64,000 nt of DNA. Origin: Methanohalophilus portucalensis. GTDB lineage: Archaea > Halobacteriota > Methanosarcinia > Methanosarcinales > Methanosarcinaceae. Within the stretch, counting starts at the first letter, position 1. Each line of letters begins with the position of its first letter. The notes under the pieces are model-generated. The model ran no database searches. It was given only the letters and a program-made list of their open reading frames with translations, and had not been told where the DNA came from. Positions 62,833-64,000 of the stretch are shown here, piece by piece. Location: the NCBI RefSeq assembly GCF_002761295.1, contig NZ_CP017881.1, forward strand, positions 248,001-312,000, given 5' to 3'. The position numbers and the translations under genes were made by a program.

Positions 62833-62970
62833 TCAAGCAAGCATAGTTATGGAATCAAGGCGTGCTGTTCCCTCTACTGTCCAGTAATCGCACACATTGC
62901 AATATTCTATTCCATTTTCATTGACTTCCATTTCTGAATGGCATTCAGGACATCTTTTCAGTCTTGTCAT
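62833..62970 (-). CDS. 45-residue zinc-ribbon protein
   Basis: Read leftward, ATG 62970 opens 45 codons to TGA. The protein starts MTRLKRCPECHSEMEVNE and has a second knuckle in EYCNVCDYW, so a small C4 zinc ribbon. GGGGAG lies 6-7 nt upstream of the ATG. It forms a probable two-gene unit with the 43-residue ribbon gene. Function unknown. Confidence 0.75.
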   Translation of the reverse strand: MTRLKRCPECHSEMEVNENGIEYCNVCDYWTVEGTARLDSITMLA

Positions 62971-63141
62971 ATTATTCTCCCCATATATCTTTGAAATAGG
63001 ATTAGTACTAAAAGTAAATTATTCGTACCCCACTTATTAGTAAATCCCGTTTGTACTTATAGGATTATTTTTGTATTTAAATGTAGTGTGACAATTCAAC
63101 TTGTTTTTTATTAAATGTTATTTTCATGTATGTTTGGTCCT

Positions 63142-64000
63142 TCAGGTATTTCTCAGGAATGAATATCCAAAAAGCAGGATGGCTACTACAAATCCGGCGA
63201 TTCCCAGTTCATTGGTTGCTGTGTCGGCTCTGGTAGCAAGATAGGCCGATGTAATCAGGATTATTGATAGGAATACATAGCTTGCGAAGTTTTCATACAT
63301 CCTGTTTCTTTTAATCTCATTGGTTTTGTTCTCCAATTTTTCTATCCTGTAACCCCGGATCGTTTCGATAACGTCATCTACTCCCTGGGGCAAATTTTTG
63401 AAAATTTCAAGATAACGATCTCCTTCAAGCTGGAAGTATTCCATCGCCCTGCCCGGCGAATATCTCTGCAACATTACTTTTGTTATGAGAGGTTTAGCAT
63501 CATCAATAAGATTGAAGCCGGGATTTAGTTCGAGGCAAACACCTTCGATGAGGATAAGGGATCTTTCAAGTGTGGAAAAATCACTTGGAAGAGATAGGTT
63601 GTATTTCAGGGCGAGGTTTGCATAACTGTCATTCTGTCTCTGGCCCAGCGCATAGTTTTGCTTTGCTATCAAATTATCAAGATCAAGTTTGAAATGACGC
63701 ACATTGATATCTTCCTTTTTTATATCCGCGATTCTCAGGAAAGCCTCAAAAGCAATATCCAGATTCTTTTTGTATATTCCGTAGAAAAGGTTGAGCATGT
63801 TGCGTCTCAGTTCACCATCTATGATTCCGATTGCTCCAAAATCAATGTAGGCAATACTATTATTCTGGATGAGGATATTCCCTCCATGAGGGTCTGCATG
63901 ATACAGGCCATCGAGATAAACCTGCTTTAAGTAACTGGAACTAATCATGTGGGTATATTTTAAACGCTGTTCAGGATCCAGGTCCTGTATATTTTTCACC
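63142..64000 (-). CDS. UbiB/ABC1-type atypical kinase (C-terminal part, gene continues past the window)
   Basis: The visible ~285 residues are the C-terminal portion of a UbiB/AarF/ABC1 protein: YHADPHGGNILIQ and IAYIDFGAIGIID are the catalytic-loop and metal-binding DFG motifs, and a membrane anchor of two spans ends the protein (FLSIILITSAYLAT; IAGFVVAILLFGYSFL). The open frame runs to the window edge, so the N-terminal KxGQ region is not seen. Family members bind ATP and support quinone or isoprenoid lipid metabolism; in Methanosarcina a link to methanophenazine or membrane lipids is plausible. Confidence 0.88.
   Translation of the reverse strand, partial: VKNIQDLDPEQRLKYTHMISSSYLKQVYLDGLYHADPHGGNILIQNNSIAYIDFGAIGIIDGELRRNMLNLFYGIYKKNLDIAFEAFLRIADIKKEDINVRHFKLDLDNLIAKQNYALGQRQNDSYANLALKYNLSLPSDFSTLERSLILIEGVCLELNPGFNLIDDAKPLITKVMLQRYSPGRAMEYFQLEGDRYLEIFKNLPQGVDDVIETIRGYRIEKLENKTNEIKRNRMYENFASYVFLSIILITSAYLATRADTATNELGIAGFVVAILLFGYSFLRNT

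Noticed and set aside
1-64000. CRISPR arrays, insertion sequences, prophage genes or rRNA
   Set aside because: No regularly spaced short repeats, transposase, integrase, phage structural gene or rRNA sequence was seen on either strand.

Overview
The window is archaeal and comes from a methylotrophic methanogen of the Methanosarcinaceae. The evidence is a trimethylamine/dimethylamine methyltransferase cluster whose two large genes each carry one in-frame amber codon at the known pyrrolysine position (codon 334 of mttB, codon 356 of mtbB), archaeal-type MetK, ThrRS and LeuRS, a KEOPS Cgi121 subunit, RPA, ADP-dependent sugar kinases, a PGF-CTERM surface protein, TATA-box promoters and GGTGAT/GGAGG ribosome binding sites. 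A moderate GC content and mildly acidic proteins would fit Methanohalophilus, Methanolobus or a relative; the genus is a guess. None of the 62 genes annotated here ends in TAG.

Layout. 1-7200: 3' end of ramA, then mttB, mttC, mttP, two small conserved-looking genes, mtbC and mtbB, i.e. demethylation of TMA and DMA, with strong stem-loops between the sub-blocks. 7380-12010: an APC permease with two C-terminal Usp domains, a DUF22-like gene and a CPA antiporter with TrkA domains. 12100-17160: RPA and its partner, a phosphoesterase and three winged-helix regulators. 17260-21430: a histidine-rich, internally duplicated surface protein behind a clear DNA dyad, followed by an ECF-type cobalt/nickel transporter (cbiM, a NikL/CbiN-like gene, cbiQ, cbiO). 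This suits an organism that depends on corrinoid, F430 and Ni enzymes.

21460-31060: leuS-thrC, cgi121, glpX, an archaeal tRNA methylthiotransferase, a ClC channel and an Isf-type iron-sulfur flavoprotein. 31180-42290: central carbon and amino acid metabolism (ADP-forming acyl-CoA synthetase, BioD-like/DRTGG protein, pgk, AMMECR1, deoxyribosyltransferase-like protein, argC, CBS protein, argJ, and two tandem ADP-dependent kinases). 42430-47870: a TIM-barrel protein, an ArsR regulator and a probable DNA-repair operon (radical SAM-HhH, DUF4130-type protein, MutS5-like ATPase). 47873-51490: hisB-hisA-hisG and, divergently, metK.

51620-64000: an intron-containing tRNA-Tyr and a tRNA-Asp, a surface protein, an NfnAB/SudBA-like pair, a multidomain PAPS-reductase-like protein, an AI-2E family protein, thrS, acyP, an F390-synthetase/PaaK-like enzyme, three very small zinc-binding proteins, a Toprim protein and the 3' part of a UbiB-type kinase.

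Points most worth a second look: a missing canonical start codon in mtbC (ACG after a near-perfect Shine-Dalgarno) and in the methylthiotransferase gene (CTG); the complete absence of TAG stops; the recently duplicated His-rich protein beside the metal transporter with its upstream dyad; a 45-residue membrane protein inside the mtt cluster; and the repair operon.
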